From positions 1 to 64,000 of the forward strand of contig JAWKMO010000009.1 in the NCBI GenBank assembly GCA_041392205.1: 64,000 nucleotides of DNA, in the 5' to 3' direction. This document shows, piece by piece, positions 8,331-19,400 of this stretch (its first letter is position 1; the number at the start of each line of letters is the position of its first letter). Origin of the DNA: Halomarinibacterium sp041392205 (GTDB taxonomy: Bacteria; Bacteroidota; Bacteroidia; Flavobacteriales; Flavobacteriaceae). A program made the position numbers and the translations under genes. A model generated the notes under the pieces. It did not search any database and was not told the DNA's origin. It saw nothing but the letters and a program-made list of their open reading frames with translations.

Positions 8331-10361
8331 TTATTTTGCAACTATAATAAATTCAGATCTTCTATTTAATTGATGGTCTACTTCACTACAAGGCACTCCA
8401 TCATCACAGCGGTTCAATAGTTGGGTTTCTCCATAACCACGCCCAGTAATACGACTAATATCTATCCCAGATCTTATAATATACTCTACGGTCGATTTTG
8501 CACGATCGTCTGATAGTTTTAAATTATACGCATCACTAGAACGACTATCTGTGTGGGATCGAACATCTATTTTCATATTAGGGAACTTACGCATAGCCTC
8601 TACCACTTTCAATAACTCTATTTGTGCATCTGGGCGAATGTAAGACTCGTTAAGATCGAAATAAATGGGATTTAAATTTAATAAAATTCCTAAATCTTCT
8701 CCTACTTTCGCATCTCTAATTTCTTTATCTTCTTCTGAAACAATATAAAGTGTCTTTTTTACTTCTGTTTCATACTCCCCTGTTGTAACAAAAGATTTTT
8801 CTGCAGTAGAAAAATTGGGTTTTGATGTGCGTATAGCATAGCCCGTAGAGCATTTAATTACATCAAAAGCAAATTTCCCATTAATATCAGATTTTGTTTC
8901 CTCTAGCACATTATTATCGCTATCAAGTAATACTACTTTAGCATCGACAATTAAATCGTCGGTTTCTTCATCTCGAACCTCACCTGTTAAAGATTGGTAA
9001 CAGTTTTTAATAAGTTGAGCCGTTTGTTCAAAAGAATAGATATCATCGTCCCCCATTCCACCGGGGCGATTTGAGGAGAAATATCCCAATCCTGTGGAAC
9101 TATTAATAACAAAACTAAAATCGTCATACTTACTATTAATAGGTTCACCAATATTAAATCCTTTATCATAATTGCCTTCTGAACTTAATTCAGAAACATA
9201 AATATCGAGCCCTCCAAGACCCGTATGTCCATCGGAAGCAAAGTATAAATCTCCATTAGTATCTAGAAAAGGAAACGTTTCTCTGCCTTCGGTATTAACA
9301 CTATCTCCAAGGTTTACAGGAGTTCCAAAACCATCTCCTTCTATAGCAACTTTATAAAGATCGGAAGCCCCTTCTCCCCCTGGCATGTCGCTTGCAAAAA
9401 TAAGCGTTTTTTCGTCTGCACTTAATGCAGGGTGCCCTACTGAATAGTCTGAACTATTAAAGGGTAGTTCTTCAGGGGTTGTCCAGCCTTTTTCAGTTCT
9501 TTTGGAACGATATAATTTTAAATTTGTGATTCCTTGCCCGTCTTTACCTCTTTTGCTATTTGTAAAATCGTTACGAGTAAAATACATCGTTTGTCCATCG
9601 TTTGTAAAAACCGCGGTGGATTCATAAAAACGGGTGTTTACTTTATCCCGAAAACGTCTTGCCTCTCCATCTTCACTGGCAACAATGGCGTATAATTCGG
9701 TAAAAGGTTCATCATCCCAATCACTTAATCGCTTTGAAGCTGTTCTTGTTTCTCTATTTGAAGAAAACACAATCTCTCCTCCGTTTAAAGAAGGACCATA
9801 GTCTGAATATTGAGAATTAAAAGGTACTGTAAAGACATTAAATCTTCCAGATTGTAACTCGATAAGTTTTAGGTAGTTCTTTTCTTCTGTAAATAACTTT
9901 GCACGATCATCTTCTGAGGTTCTATCATTAAAAAGGGTCATTATTCTATCTGCCGTAGCATATTTCCCAATGGTTTTAAGTGATTGTGCATAGCGGTATA
10001 AATATTCTTTATCGATATCTTCTGAAAACGAAAAAAGGGCACCATACCATTTGGCAGCATCTTCATACTCCCCATTAAAATAATAGGAATCTCCAAGTCT
10101 AGACAAAACATTTACCGAACGATACCCACTTTCAACAGCTTTTATATAATGTTCTCTTGCGTCTATAAATGCATAATTAATATAATCTTTATCTCCCTTA
10201 TCTTCAGAGCGGCTATCGGTTTGTGGTTTTTCTTTTTCTGCCTTTCTTTCAATTCTTTTTTTATCCTTTTCAGAAAGTTCATTGTCTTGAGCTATAGAAA
10301 TGCCTGAGAATAGAACTAACGTAAACGCCAATAAAAAATATTTTTTAGTATTTGTATTCAT
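8331..10361 (-). CDS. OmpA-family protein with TPR, PD40 propeller and carboxypeptidase-regulatory domains
   Basis: A 676-residue protein. It has a signal peptide (1-24, ending SIAQ), a charged linker, TPR-like helices (about 60-160), a WD40-like PD40 beta-propeller (about 180-440; repeats such as GEIVFSSNRE and YFASDGHTGLGGLDIY), a carboxypeptidase-regulatory-like fold (about 455-545) and a C-terminal OmpA peptidoglycan-binding domain (about 560-676). The last contains SHTDSR and the DRAKS arginine. The family is related to T9SS component PorE and usually accompanies PorP/SprF and giant type B cargo, as here. It probably anchors the secretion or adhesin complex to the cell wall. Third gene of the operon, 12 bp after the PorP/SprF gene. 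Confidence 0.88.
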   Translation of the reverse strand: MNTNTKKYFLLAFTLVLFSGISIAQDNELSEKDKKRIERKAEKEKPQTDSRSEDKGDKDYINYAFIDAREHYIKAVESGYRSVNVLSRLGDSYYFNGEYEDAAKWYGALFSFSEDIDKEYLYRYAQSLKTIGKYATADRIMTLFNDRTSEDDRAKLFTEEKNYLKLIELQSGRFNVFTVPFNSQYSDYGPSLNGGEIVFSSNRETRTASKRLSDWDDEPFTELYAIVASEDGEARRFRDKVNTRFYESTAVFTNDGQTMYFTRNDFTNSKRGKDGQGITNLKLYRSKRTEKGWTTPEELPFNSSDYSVGHPALSADEKTLIFASDMPGGEGASDLYKVAIEGDGFGTPVNLGDSVNTEGRETFPFLDTNGDLYFASDGHTGLGGLDIYVSELSSEGNYDKGFNIGEPINSKYDDFSFVINSSTGLGYFSSNRPGGMGDDDIYSFEQTAQLIKNCYQSLTGEVRDEETDDLIVDAKVVLLDSDNNVLEETKSDINGKFAFDVIKCSTGYAIRTSKPNFSTAEKSFVTTGEYETEVKKTLYIVSEEDKEIRDAKVGEDLGILLNLNPIYFDLNESYIRPDAQIELLKVVEAMRKFPNMKIDVRSHTDSRSSDAYNLKLSDDRAKSTVEYIIRSGIDISRITGRGYGETQLLNRCDDGVPCSEVDHQLNRRSEFIIVAK

Positions 10362-10373
10362 AATAGTTACGTA

Positions 10374-11324
10374 TTAAAAGAATCTAGGATTTTTAAGGCC
10401 TTCATTTCTGTTAAACAATTCGAATCTTAGAAAAACTTCATAAGAGCCATCATTATATTGCTGCAAATCTGTTGTTTCCCAATCATAGGCAAATCCAATC
10501 ATGATTTGATCTGATATCTGGAAGCCTGCTAGACCGCTTAAGGCCGCACTCCATCTATAAGCAGCTCCTAAAGTAAGTTTATCATGAATTAAAAAATTTG
10601 CTGACAAATCTACTTGTAAAGGGGATCCTGTAACAATTTTGGTTAAAACAGCTGGTTTAAATTTTAAATTGTCGGTAATATCAAAGGCATATCCTGTCAT
10701 CATATAATAATTAACTCTTTCCTTAGCAGTGGCACTAGAATTTGAATTATTACTAATTGAGGCTTCATCAAAATGTTCTGTTTGTAAAACATTGGGAACA
10801 CTTAACCCTAAATAAAATTTATCGGTATAATAAAATGCTCCTGCTCCTACTTGAGGAGAAAATTTATCAATATTTATTTCAGCTAAAGCATCATTTTGAA
10901 AAGGTCCTTTAGCACGATCTGAATTGATATCTAATAGATGACCTCCGGCTTTAAGGCCAAGCGCCAATTTACCTTTTTCAGAAACCGTGAGGGTATAGCT
11001 AAACATAGCATCGATAAAAGTCTCGTTTGAAATAAATATTTCGTCACGTGTTATATTAAGCCCAAGGCCTACTTTTTTCCCCACTGGAGAATGTAAACCA
11101 AAATTCATTGTAGTTGGAGCTCCATCCAAACCTACCCACTGACTTCTGTATAACCCGATAATACTAAGCACATCTCTTGAGCCCGCATACGCTGGATTGA
11201 CACTTAAAGGATTGTACATATATTGTGTATATTGAGCATCTTGCTGCGCAAACATAGTATTTGTGCAGAACCCAAAAGCAATTAGAATTAAAACGATTGC
11301 GAAAATTTTTTTCATATGTTTCAA
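10374..11324 (-). CDS. Type IX secretion system PorP/SprF-family membrane protein
   Basis: A 316-residue outer-membrane beta-barrel protein with a signal peptide (1-26, ending MFAQQ) and the family's opening QDAQYTQYMYNPLSVNPAYAGSR. Alternating hydrophobic strands run to the end. PorP/SprF paralogues are typically encoded immediately after the giant T9SS cargo they serve, which is the arrangement here. The role in cargo attachment or surface display is inferred from the family. Confidence 0.93.
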   Translation of the reverse strand: MKHMKKIFAIVLILIAFGFCTNTMFAQQDAQYTQYMYNPLSVNPAYAGSRDVLSIIGLYRSQWVGLDGAPTTMNFGLHSPVGKKVGLGLNITRDEIFISNETFIDAMFSYTLTVSEKGKLALGLKAGGHLLDINSDRAKGPFQNDALAEINIDKFSPQVGAGAFYYTDKFYLGLSVPNVLQTEHFDEASISNNSNSSATAKERVNYYMMTGYAFDITDNLKFKPAVLTKIVTGSPLQVDLSANFLIHDKLTLGAAYRWSAALSGLAGFQISDQIMIGFAYDWETTDLQQYNDGSYEVFLRFELFNRNEGLKNPRFF

Positions 11325-11330
11325 TATTAG

Positions 11331-11356
11331 ACCTACCGGGCTTTCGCCCAGTAGGT
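11331..11356. other. Intercistronic hairpin
   Basis: A stem ACCTAC/GTAGGT continues after one mismatch as GGGC/GCCC with a TTTC loop, lying between the giant gene and the PorP/SprF gene. There is no T run on the minus strand, so it is more likely an mRNA-stabilising or partial read-through element than a full terminator. Confidence 0.55.
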
Positions 11357-11371
11357 ATTTATATTAGACTT

Positions 11372-12904
11372 TTATCTTCTATTAATATATAATGGTCCAG
11401 CTAACTGTTTGGTCTCTCCATTTGAGTTCACATAATTTAGAACGTAATAGTAAGTTCCTACAGGTAATTGTTGGTCTCTCTCTATAGTAGCTCTACCATT
11501 AGAATAACCTCTAAAGAAGTTATCTCCTTGTCCATAACCTTCAACACCATATACTTTAACTCCCCAACGGTTGAATATCTCTAATGTATTATTAGGGAAT
11601 CTATGGATACCACGTATTACAAAGACATCGTTAAGACCATCATCATTCGGTGTCATTATATCAAATACTTCTAAATTATCCTCCTCTGTGATATCACCGT
11701 TGTTTACTTCTTCGTAATCTGGAAGACCATCACCGTCATCATCTCCAATTTCATCACCATTTGGAATTCCATCACCATCACAGTCTAAGCTTAGCCATTC
11801 TTGGGTAACAGTAGTTAAGTCTTGATCTTCCCAATTATAATCACAAGGATCTGTTGGATCTGTTGACCCATTACCATTAATAGGATCCACTTCAATACCA
11901 TTAGGCACACCATCACCATCACAATCTAGCATATTCCATTCTTCTGAAGGAGGTAATGTTTGACTGTCGAATACGAAGTCACAAATATCTAATGGATTTG
12001 TACCATCATTAACTTCGTCTCCATCATTTACACCGTCTCCATCTGTATCAGGATCTAGAGGATCTGTTCCAATAGTTACTTCATCACCATTTGGAAGTCC
12101 ATCATTATCACAATCGGCATCCAACCAAGCTTGGCTTGGAGGTAATGTTTGACTATCCAAAACAAAATCACAGAAGTCAAGTGGGTCTGTACCATCTAAA
12201 ATCTCATCTAAATTGGTTACACCATCACCGTCACAATCCAACGCTTCCCAATCATCACTAATAGTGGTTATATCTTGACTTAATGGATCATAATCACAAG
12301 GATCTACTGGATTAGTGCCATCAACAACTTCTTGTCCATTGGTCACACCATCGCCATCACAGTCACCGTCTAGCCAAGCTTGACTTGGAGGAACTGTTTG
12401 ACTGGTCCACACCAAATCACACTGGTCTAACGGATCCGTACCATCGGCTACTTCATCGCCATTGGTCACACCATCGCCATCACAATCCGTATCGTTCCAA
12501 ACTTGGCTCGGTGGCAAGGTCTGGCTCGCCAATACAAAGTCACAAGGATCTACCGGATCGGTGCCGTCTATTACTTCTTGGCCATTAGTTACCCCATCAC
12601 CATCACAGTCGCCATCGTTCCAAGCGGTGCTCGGTGGTAAGGTCTGGCTCGCTACATTTAAACTACATTCATCTAATGGATCGGTGCCATCGATGATCTC
12701 TTGACCGTTAGTTACTCCATCGCCGTCACAATCCAACGCTTCCCAAGCTGGGGTCGTAGGTACTGTCTGGCTCGTTTGCTGGAAGTCGCAAGGATCTACC
12801 GGATCCGTGCCATCGGTTACTTCATCGCCATTGGTCACACCATCGCCATCACAGTCACCGTCGCCAAGCTTAAACGGAAGACTGTTGACTGGTCCACAAA
12901 TCAC
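11372..12904 (-). CDS. C-terminal fragment of giant protein: TSP3 repeats plus type B sorting domain
   Basis: The 510-codon open stretch carries about ten DCDGDGVTNG-type repeats. A diverged final set follows, including GDDDGDGLPDYEEV, and then the gliding-motility-associated C-terminal domain (about the last 95 residues). That domain has the hallmark TPNDDGLNDVFVIRG, LEIFNRWG and YYYVLNY segments. The domain directs export through T9SS and surface attachment. The listed start is not a real gene start; it is where the broken frame reopens. Confidence 0.8.
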   Translation of the reverse strand: MICGPVNSLPFKLGDGDCDGDGVTNGDEVTDGTDPVDPCDFQQTSQTVPTTPAWEALDCDGDGVTNGQEIIDGTDPLDECSLNVASQTLPPSTAWNDGDCDGDGVTNGQEVIDGTDPVDPCDFVLASQTLPPSQVWNDTDCDGDGVTNGDEVADGTDPLDQCDLVWTSQTVPPSQAWLDGDCDGDGVTNGQEVVDGTNPVDPCDYDPLSQDITTISDDWEALDCDGDGVTNLDEILDGTDPLDFCDFVLDSQTLPPSQAWLDADCDNDGLPNGDEVTIGTDPLDPDTDGDGVNDGDEVNDGTNPLDICDFVFDSQTLPPSEEWNMLDCDGDGVPNGIEVDPINGNGSTDPTDPCDYNWEDQDLTTVTQEWLSLDCDGDGIPNGDEIGDDDGDGLPDYEEVNNGDITEEDNLEVFDIMTPNDDGLNDVFVIRGIHRFPNNTLEIFNRWGVKVYGVEGYGQGDNFFRGYSNGRATIERDQQLPVGTYYYVLNYVNSNGETKQLAGPLYINRR

Positions 12905-13562
12905 ACTGGTCTAACCTGGATGTGCATCGACTCTACTTCATCGCCATTGGTCACACCATCGCCATCACAATCCGTATCGTTCCAAACTTGGCTCGGTGGC
13001 AAGGTCTGGCTCGCCAATACAAAGTCTGGGTCCTAGGATCGGTGCCGTCTATTACTTCTTGGCCATTAGTTACCCCATCACCATCACAGTCGCCATCTGG
13101 TCCAAGCGGTGCTCGGTGGTAAGGTCTGGCTCGCTACATTTAAACTACATTCATCTAATGGATCGGTGCCATCGATGATCTCTTGACCGTTAGTTACTCT
13201 GCATCGCCGTCACAATCCAACGCTTCCCAAGCAGGGTCGTAGGTACTGTCTGGCTCGTTTGCTGGAAGTCGCAAGGATCTACGGATCCGTGCCCTCGATT
13301 ACTTCATCGCCATTGGTCACCATCGCCATCACAGTCACCGTCAGCCAAGCTTGACTTGGAGGAACTGTTTGACTGGTCCATACCAAATCCACACTGGTCT
13401 AACGGATCCATTACCATCGGCTACTTCATCGCCATTGGTCACATCGCCATCACAATCCGTATCGTTCCAAACTTGGCTCGGTGTGATCTGGCTCGCCAAT
13501 ACAAAGTCCTGAGATCTGCGGATCGGTGCCGTCTATTACTTCTTGGCCATTACCCATCACCA

Positions 13563-13799
13563 TCACAGATCGCCATCGTTCCAAGCGGTGCTCGGTGGTA
13601 AGGTCTGGCTCGCTACGACTAAACTACATTCATCTAATGGATCGGTGCCATCGATGATCTCTTGACCGTTAGTTACTCCATCGCCGTCACAATCCAACGC
13701 TTCCCAAGCTGGGGTCGTAGGTACTGTCTGGCTCGTTTGCTGGAAGTCGCAAGGATCTACAGCATCCGTGCCATCGATTACTTCATCGCCATTGGTCAC
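13563..13799 (-). pseudogene. Repeat fragment of giant protein
   Basis: A 78-codon open piece of the array encoding about two 41-residue repeats (FQQTSQTVPTTP and LVVASQTLPPST types). It is bounded by frame breaks on both sides and is not an independent gene. Confidence 0.6.
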
Positions 13800-13991
13800 A
13801 CCATCGCCATCACAGTCACCGTCTAGCCAAGCTTGACTTGGAGGAACTGTTGTTTGAATTCACACCAAATCACACTGGTCTAACGGATCCGTACCATCGG
13901 CACAAGCATCGCCATTGGTCACACCATCGCCATCACAATCCGTATCGTTCCAAACTTGGCTCGGTGACAGGTCTGGCTCGCCAATACAAAG

Positions 13992-14366
13992 TCACAAGGA
14001 TCTAGGATGTCGATTGCCGTCTATTACTTCTTGGCCATTAGTTACCCCATCACCATCACAGTCGCCATCGTTCCAAGCGGTGCTCGGTGGTAAGGTCTGG
14101 CTCGCTACATTTAAACTACATTCATCTAATGGATCGGTGCCATCGATGATCTCTTGACCGTTAGTTACTCCATCGCCGTCACAATCCAACGCTTCCCAAT
14201 CATCACTAATAGTGGTTATATCTTGACTTAATGGATCATAATCACAAGGATCTACTGGATTAGTGCCATCAACAACTTCTTGTCCATTGGTCACACCATC
14301 GCCATCACAGTCACCGTCTAGCCAAGCGACTTGGAGGAACTGTTTGACTGGTCCACACCAAATCAC
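13992..14366 (-). pseudogene. Repeat fragment of giant protein containing a displaced end-of-array unit
   Basis: A 124-codon open piece. It contains the unit DYDPLSQDITTISDDWEAL, which otherwise marks the C-terminal edge of the array near 12.25 kb, so this stretch mixes array-edge and array-centre sequence. Frames break on both sides. Confidence 0.6.
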
Positions 14367-14496
14367 ACTGGTCTAACGGATCCGTACCATCGGCTACTTC
14401 ATCGCCATTGGTCACACCATCGCCATCACAATCCGTATCGTTCCAAACTTGGCTCGGTGGCAAGGTCTGGCTCGCCAATACAAAGTCCTGAGAGAT

Positions 14497-14970
14497 CTAC
14501 GGTTCGGTGCCGTCTATTACTTCTTGGCCATTAGTTACCCCATCACCATCACAGTCGCCATCGTTCCAAGCGGTGCTCGGTGGTAAGGTCTGGCTCGCTA
14601 CATTTAAACTACATTCATCTAATGGATCGGTGCCATCGATGATCTCTTGACCGTTAGTTACTCCATCGCCGTCACAATCCAACGCTTCCCAAGCCGGGGT
14701 CGTAGGTACTGTCTGGCTCGTTTGCTGGAAGTCGCAAGGATCTACCGGATCCGTGCCATCGGTTACTTCATCGCCATTGGTCACACCATCGCCATCACAG
14801 TCACCGTCTAGCCAAGCTTGACTTGGAGGAACTGTTTGACTGGTCCATACCAAATCACACTGGTCTAACGGATCCGTACCATCGGCTACTTCATCGCCAT
14901 TGGTCACACCATCGCCATCACAATCCGTATCGTTCCAAACTTGGCTCGGTGGCAAGGTCTGGCTCGCCAA
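14497..14970 (-). pseudogene. Repeat fragment of giant protein
   Basis: A 157-codon open piece with all four sub-repeat types in order, about one full 492-bp unit. Both ends are frame breaks at the GGATC-rich site of the unit. Confidence 0.6.
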
Positions 14971-15106
14971 TACAAAGTCTGGATCTACCCGGATCGGTGC
15001 CGTCTATTACTTCTTGGCCATTAGTTACCCCATCACCATCACAGTCGCCATCGTTCCAAGCGGTGCTCGGTGGTAAAGGTCTGGCTCGCTACATTTTAAA
15101 CTACAT

Positions 15107-15919
15107 TCATCCTAATGGATCGGTGCCATCGATGATCTCTTGACCGTTAGTTACTCCATCGCCGTCACAATCCAACGCTTCCCAAGCCGGGGTCGTAGGT
15201 ACTGTCTGGCTCGTTTGCTGGAAGTCGCAAGGATCTACCGGATCCGTGCCATCGGTTACTTCATCGCCATTGGTCACACCATCGCCATCACAGTCACCGT
15301 CTAGCCAAGCTTGACTTGGAGGAACTGTTTGACTGGTCCATACCAAATCACACTGGTCTAACGGATCCGTACCATCGGCTACTTCATCGCCATTGGTCAC
15401 ACCATCGCCATCACAATCCGTATCGTTCCAAACTTGGCTCGGTGGCAAGGTCTGGCTCGCCAATACAAAGTCACAAGGATCTACCGGATCGGTGCCGTCT
15501 ATTACTTCTTGGCCATTAGTTACCCCATCACCATCACAGTCGCCATCGTTCCAAGCGGTGCTCGGTGGTAAGGTCTGGCTCGCTACATTTAAACTACATT
15601 CATCTAATGGATCGGTGCCATCGATGATCTCTTGACCGTTAGTTACTCCATCCCCATCACAATCCAACGCTTCCCAAGCTGGGGTCGTAGGTACTGTCTG
15701 GCTCGTTTGCTGGAAGTCGCAAGGATCTACCGGATCCGTGCCATCGGTTACTTCATCGCCATTGGTCACACCATCGCCATCACAGTCACCGTCTAGCCAA
15801 GCTTGACTTGGAGGAACTGTTTGACTGGTCCATACCAAATCACACTGGTCTAACGGATCCGTACCATCGGCTACTTCATCGCCATTGGTCACACCATCAT
15901 CACAATCCGTATCGTTCAA
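15107..15919 (-). pseudogene. Repeat fragment of giant protein
   Basis: A 270-codon open piece spanning about 1.6 higher-order units. It is the cleanest stretch inside the broken zone, and its units match those of 16.5-17.4 kb nearly exactly. Confidence 0.6.
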
Positions 15920-16464
15920 ACTTGGCTCGGTGGCAAGGTCTGGCTCGCCAATACAAAGTCACAAGGATCTACGGATCGGTGCCGTCTATTACTTCTTGGC
16001 CATTAGTTACCCCATCACCATCATAGTCGCCATCGTTCCAAACGGTGCTCGGTGGTAGGTCGGCTCGCTACATTTAAACTACATTCATCTAATGGATCGG
16101 TGCCATCGATGATCTCTTGACCGTTAGTTACTCCATCGCGCCGTCACAATCCAACGCTTCCCAAGCGGGTCGTAGGTACTGTCTGGCTCGTTTGCTGGAA
16201 GTCGCAAGGATCTACGGATCCGTGCCATCGGTTACTTCATCGCCATTGGTCACACCATCGCCATCACAGTCACCGTCTAGCCAGCTTGACTTGGAGGAAC
16301 TGTTTGACTGGTCCATACCAAATCACACTGGTCCTATTGTCAACTGGATCCGTACCATCGGCTACTTCATCACCATTGGTCACACCATCGCCATCACAAT
16401 CCGTATCGTTCCAAACTTGGCTCGGTGGCAAAGGTCTGGCTCGCCAATACAAAGTCACAAGGAT

Positions 16465-19400
16465 CTACGGATCGTTGCCGTCTAATACTTCTTGGCCATT
16501 AGTTGCCCCATCACCATCACAGTCGCCATCGTTCCAAGCGGTGCTCGGTGGTAAGGTCTGGCTCGCTACATTTAAACTACATTCATCTAATGGATCGGTG
16601 CCATCGATGATCTCTTGACCGTTAGTTACTCCATCGCCGTCACAATCCAACGCTTCCCAAGCCGGGGTCGTAGGTACTGTCTGGCTCGTTTGCTGGAAGT
16701 CGCAAGGATCTACCGGATCCGTGCCATCGGTTACTTCATCGCCATTGGTCACACCATCGCCATCACAGTCACCGTCTAGCCAAGCTTGACTTGGAGGAAC
16801 TGTTTGACTGGTCCATACCAAATCACACTGGTCTAACGGATCCGTACCATCGGCTACTTCATCGCCATTGGTCACACCATCGCCATCACAATCCGTATCG
16901 TTCCAAACTTGGCTCGGTGGCAAGGTCTGGCTCGCCAATACAAAGTCACAAGGATCTACCGGATCGGTGCCGTCTATTACTTCTTGGCCATTAGTTACCC
17001 CATCACCATCACAGTCGCCATCGTTCCAAGCGGTGCTCGGTGGTAAGGTCTGGCTCGCTACATTTAAACTACATTCATCTAATGGATCGGTGCCATCGAT
17101 GATCTCTTGACCGTTAGTTACTCCATCGCCGTCACAATCCAACGCTTCCCAAGCCGGGGTCGTAGGTACTGTCTGGCTCGTTTGCTGGAAGTCGCAAGGA
17201 TCTACCGGATCCGTGCCATCGGTTACTTCATCGCCATTGGTCACACCATCGCCATCACAGTCACCGTCTAGCCAAGCTTGACTTGGAGGAACTGTTTGAC
17301 TGGTCCATACCAAATCACACTGGTCTAACGGATCCGTACCATCGGCTACTTCATCGCCATTGGTCACACCATCGCCATCACAATCTGCATCCAACCAAGT
17401 CTGTGTTGTAGCAACCGTTTGATTTCCATCTATATAACTACAAGGGTCTTGAGGATTTGTGCCGTCATTTACTTCATCGCCATTTATTACTCCGTCACCA
17501 TCGCAATCTAGTGCCTCCCAAGCTGGTGTTACCGCAACTGTTTGGTTACCATTTATATAATCACAAGGGTCTAATGGGTTAGTGCCATCAGCTACTTCTT
17601 GTCCATTAGTCACACCATCCCCGTCACAATCGGCTAATTGCCAAGCTGTGGAAGGTGGAAGAGTAACTAAAATATCGTTATAATCACAAAAATCGTTAGG
17701 ATCGGTACCACTTGCAATCTCATCGCCGTTGGTCACACCATCACCGTCACAATCGGCCGCATTCCAAGCAGCTCCGGGTGTAACCGTTTGACTAGTAGTT
17801 ACAAAATCACAAGGATCTGTTGGATTGGTACCATCGATGATCTCTTGGCCGTTGGTCACTCCATCACCATCACAATCTGCAGCATCCCAAGCAGGAGAGG
17901 GAGGAAGGGTTTGACTAGTGGCAACTAAATCACAAGGATCATTGGGATCGGTTCCATCAACTACTTCATCACCATTGGTTACCCCGTCGCCATCGCAATC
18001 TAATGCATCCCATACAGCTGATGGTGTCACAGTTTGGCTAGCGGTTACAAAATCACAAGGATCTTGAGGATCGGTACCATCATTGGCTTCATCTCCATTA
18101 GTGACTCCGTCGCCATCGCAATCAAGGGATTCCCAAGTAGAAGAAGGTGTTGCCGTTTGACTTGCCGTAAGGAAATCACAAGGATCTTGAGGATTGGTTC
18201 CATCGGTTACTTCATCTCCATTGGTCACACCATCGCCATCACAGTCTGCGGTATCCCATCCACCTGATGTTGGTAATGTTTGGCTTGCAATATTAAAGTC
18301 GCAAGCGTTTGTTGGGTCGGTGCCATCGGCTACTTCATCGCCATTGGTCACGCCATCGCCATCACAGTCTAAAGCGTCCCAAACGGGAGAAGGTGGAAGG
18401 GTTTGATTTGCATATACAAAATCACAAGGATCTTGAGGATCGGTTCCATCTGCTGCTTCATCGCCATTGGTCACCCCGTCACCATCACAATCAAGTGCAT
18501 CCCAAGCTCCAGAAGGTGTTCCTGTTTGACTTGCAGTCACAAAATCGCAAGGGTCTTGAGGATCGGTACCATCATTGGCTTCATCTCCATTGGTTACTCC
18601 GTCGCCATCACAATCAAGTGCATCCCAAATAGAAGAAGGTGTTACCGTCTGACTTGCCGTAAGGAAATCACAAGAATCGGTGGGATTAGTTCCATCTATT
18701 ACTTCTTGTCCGTTGGTCACGCCATCACCATCACAATCTGCGGTATCCCATCCACCAGATGTTGGCACTGTTTGACTAGCTACCATAAGATCACATTCGT
18801 CTAATGGATCCGTACCATCGATGATCTCTTGGCCGTTGGTCACGCCATCACCATCGCAGTCTAATGCATCCCAAGCAGGCGAAGTAGCTACTGTTTGGTT
18901 ACCATCTGTATATTCACAAGGGTCTAGTGGATTAGTTCCATCGAGAACTTCTTGTCCATTTACCACACCATCACCATCACAATCACTTAATTGCCATGCC
19001 GCTGAAGGTGGTAATGTAACTACTAAAGGATTATAACTACAAGGGTCTGTTGGATCAGTTCCTGCAACTAATTCATCTCCATTAGTTGAACCATCCCCAT
19101 CACAATCGCTATTGTTCCAAGCGGTTGAAGGTGGAACTGATTGGTTTGCTAGTATAAAATCACAAGCATCGTAAGGGTCGGTTCCATCTGTAAATTCGTC
19201 TCCGTTGGTTACCCCATCTCCATCACAGTCTGCTGCTTGCCATATAGGGTTTCCGGTATCTTCATCTCCTATGGTTCCATCATCATCACAAGGATCATTT
19301 GGGTCGGAGGTGTTTCCACCTGGATTACCAGGAGTACTTGGGTCGTCATTGCCCGTGGTCTCTTCGCAGTCTGTTAGTCCGTCACCATCGGTATCGGTTG

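Larger units (their letters stand above)
12310..17400. repeat. Higher-order tandem array: about ten copies of a 492-bp unit made of four 123-bp repeats
   Basis: The plus-strand landmark tggtcca recurs at about 12403, 12890, 13374, 14349, 14841, 15334, 15826, 16309, 16809 and 17301, with a degraded copy near 13858. Spacing is close to 492 bp. Each unit encodes four distinct 41-residue TSP3-like repeats, recognisable by LVWTSQTVPPSQ, FQQTSQTVPTTP, LNVASQTLPPST and FVLASQTLPPSQ. Intact copies are nearly identical in DNA, and the DNA is visibly GC-richer than its surroundings. Flanking repeats (about 17.4-19.25 kb and 12.0-12.3 kb) are the same 41-residue type but diverged. Confidence 0.93.

Noticed and set aside
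12310..17400. CRISPR-like regular repeats
   Set aside because: Units are 123/492 bp with no short repeat/unique spacer alternation, they encode a continuous acidic repeat protein, and no cas genes are present.
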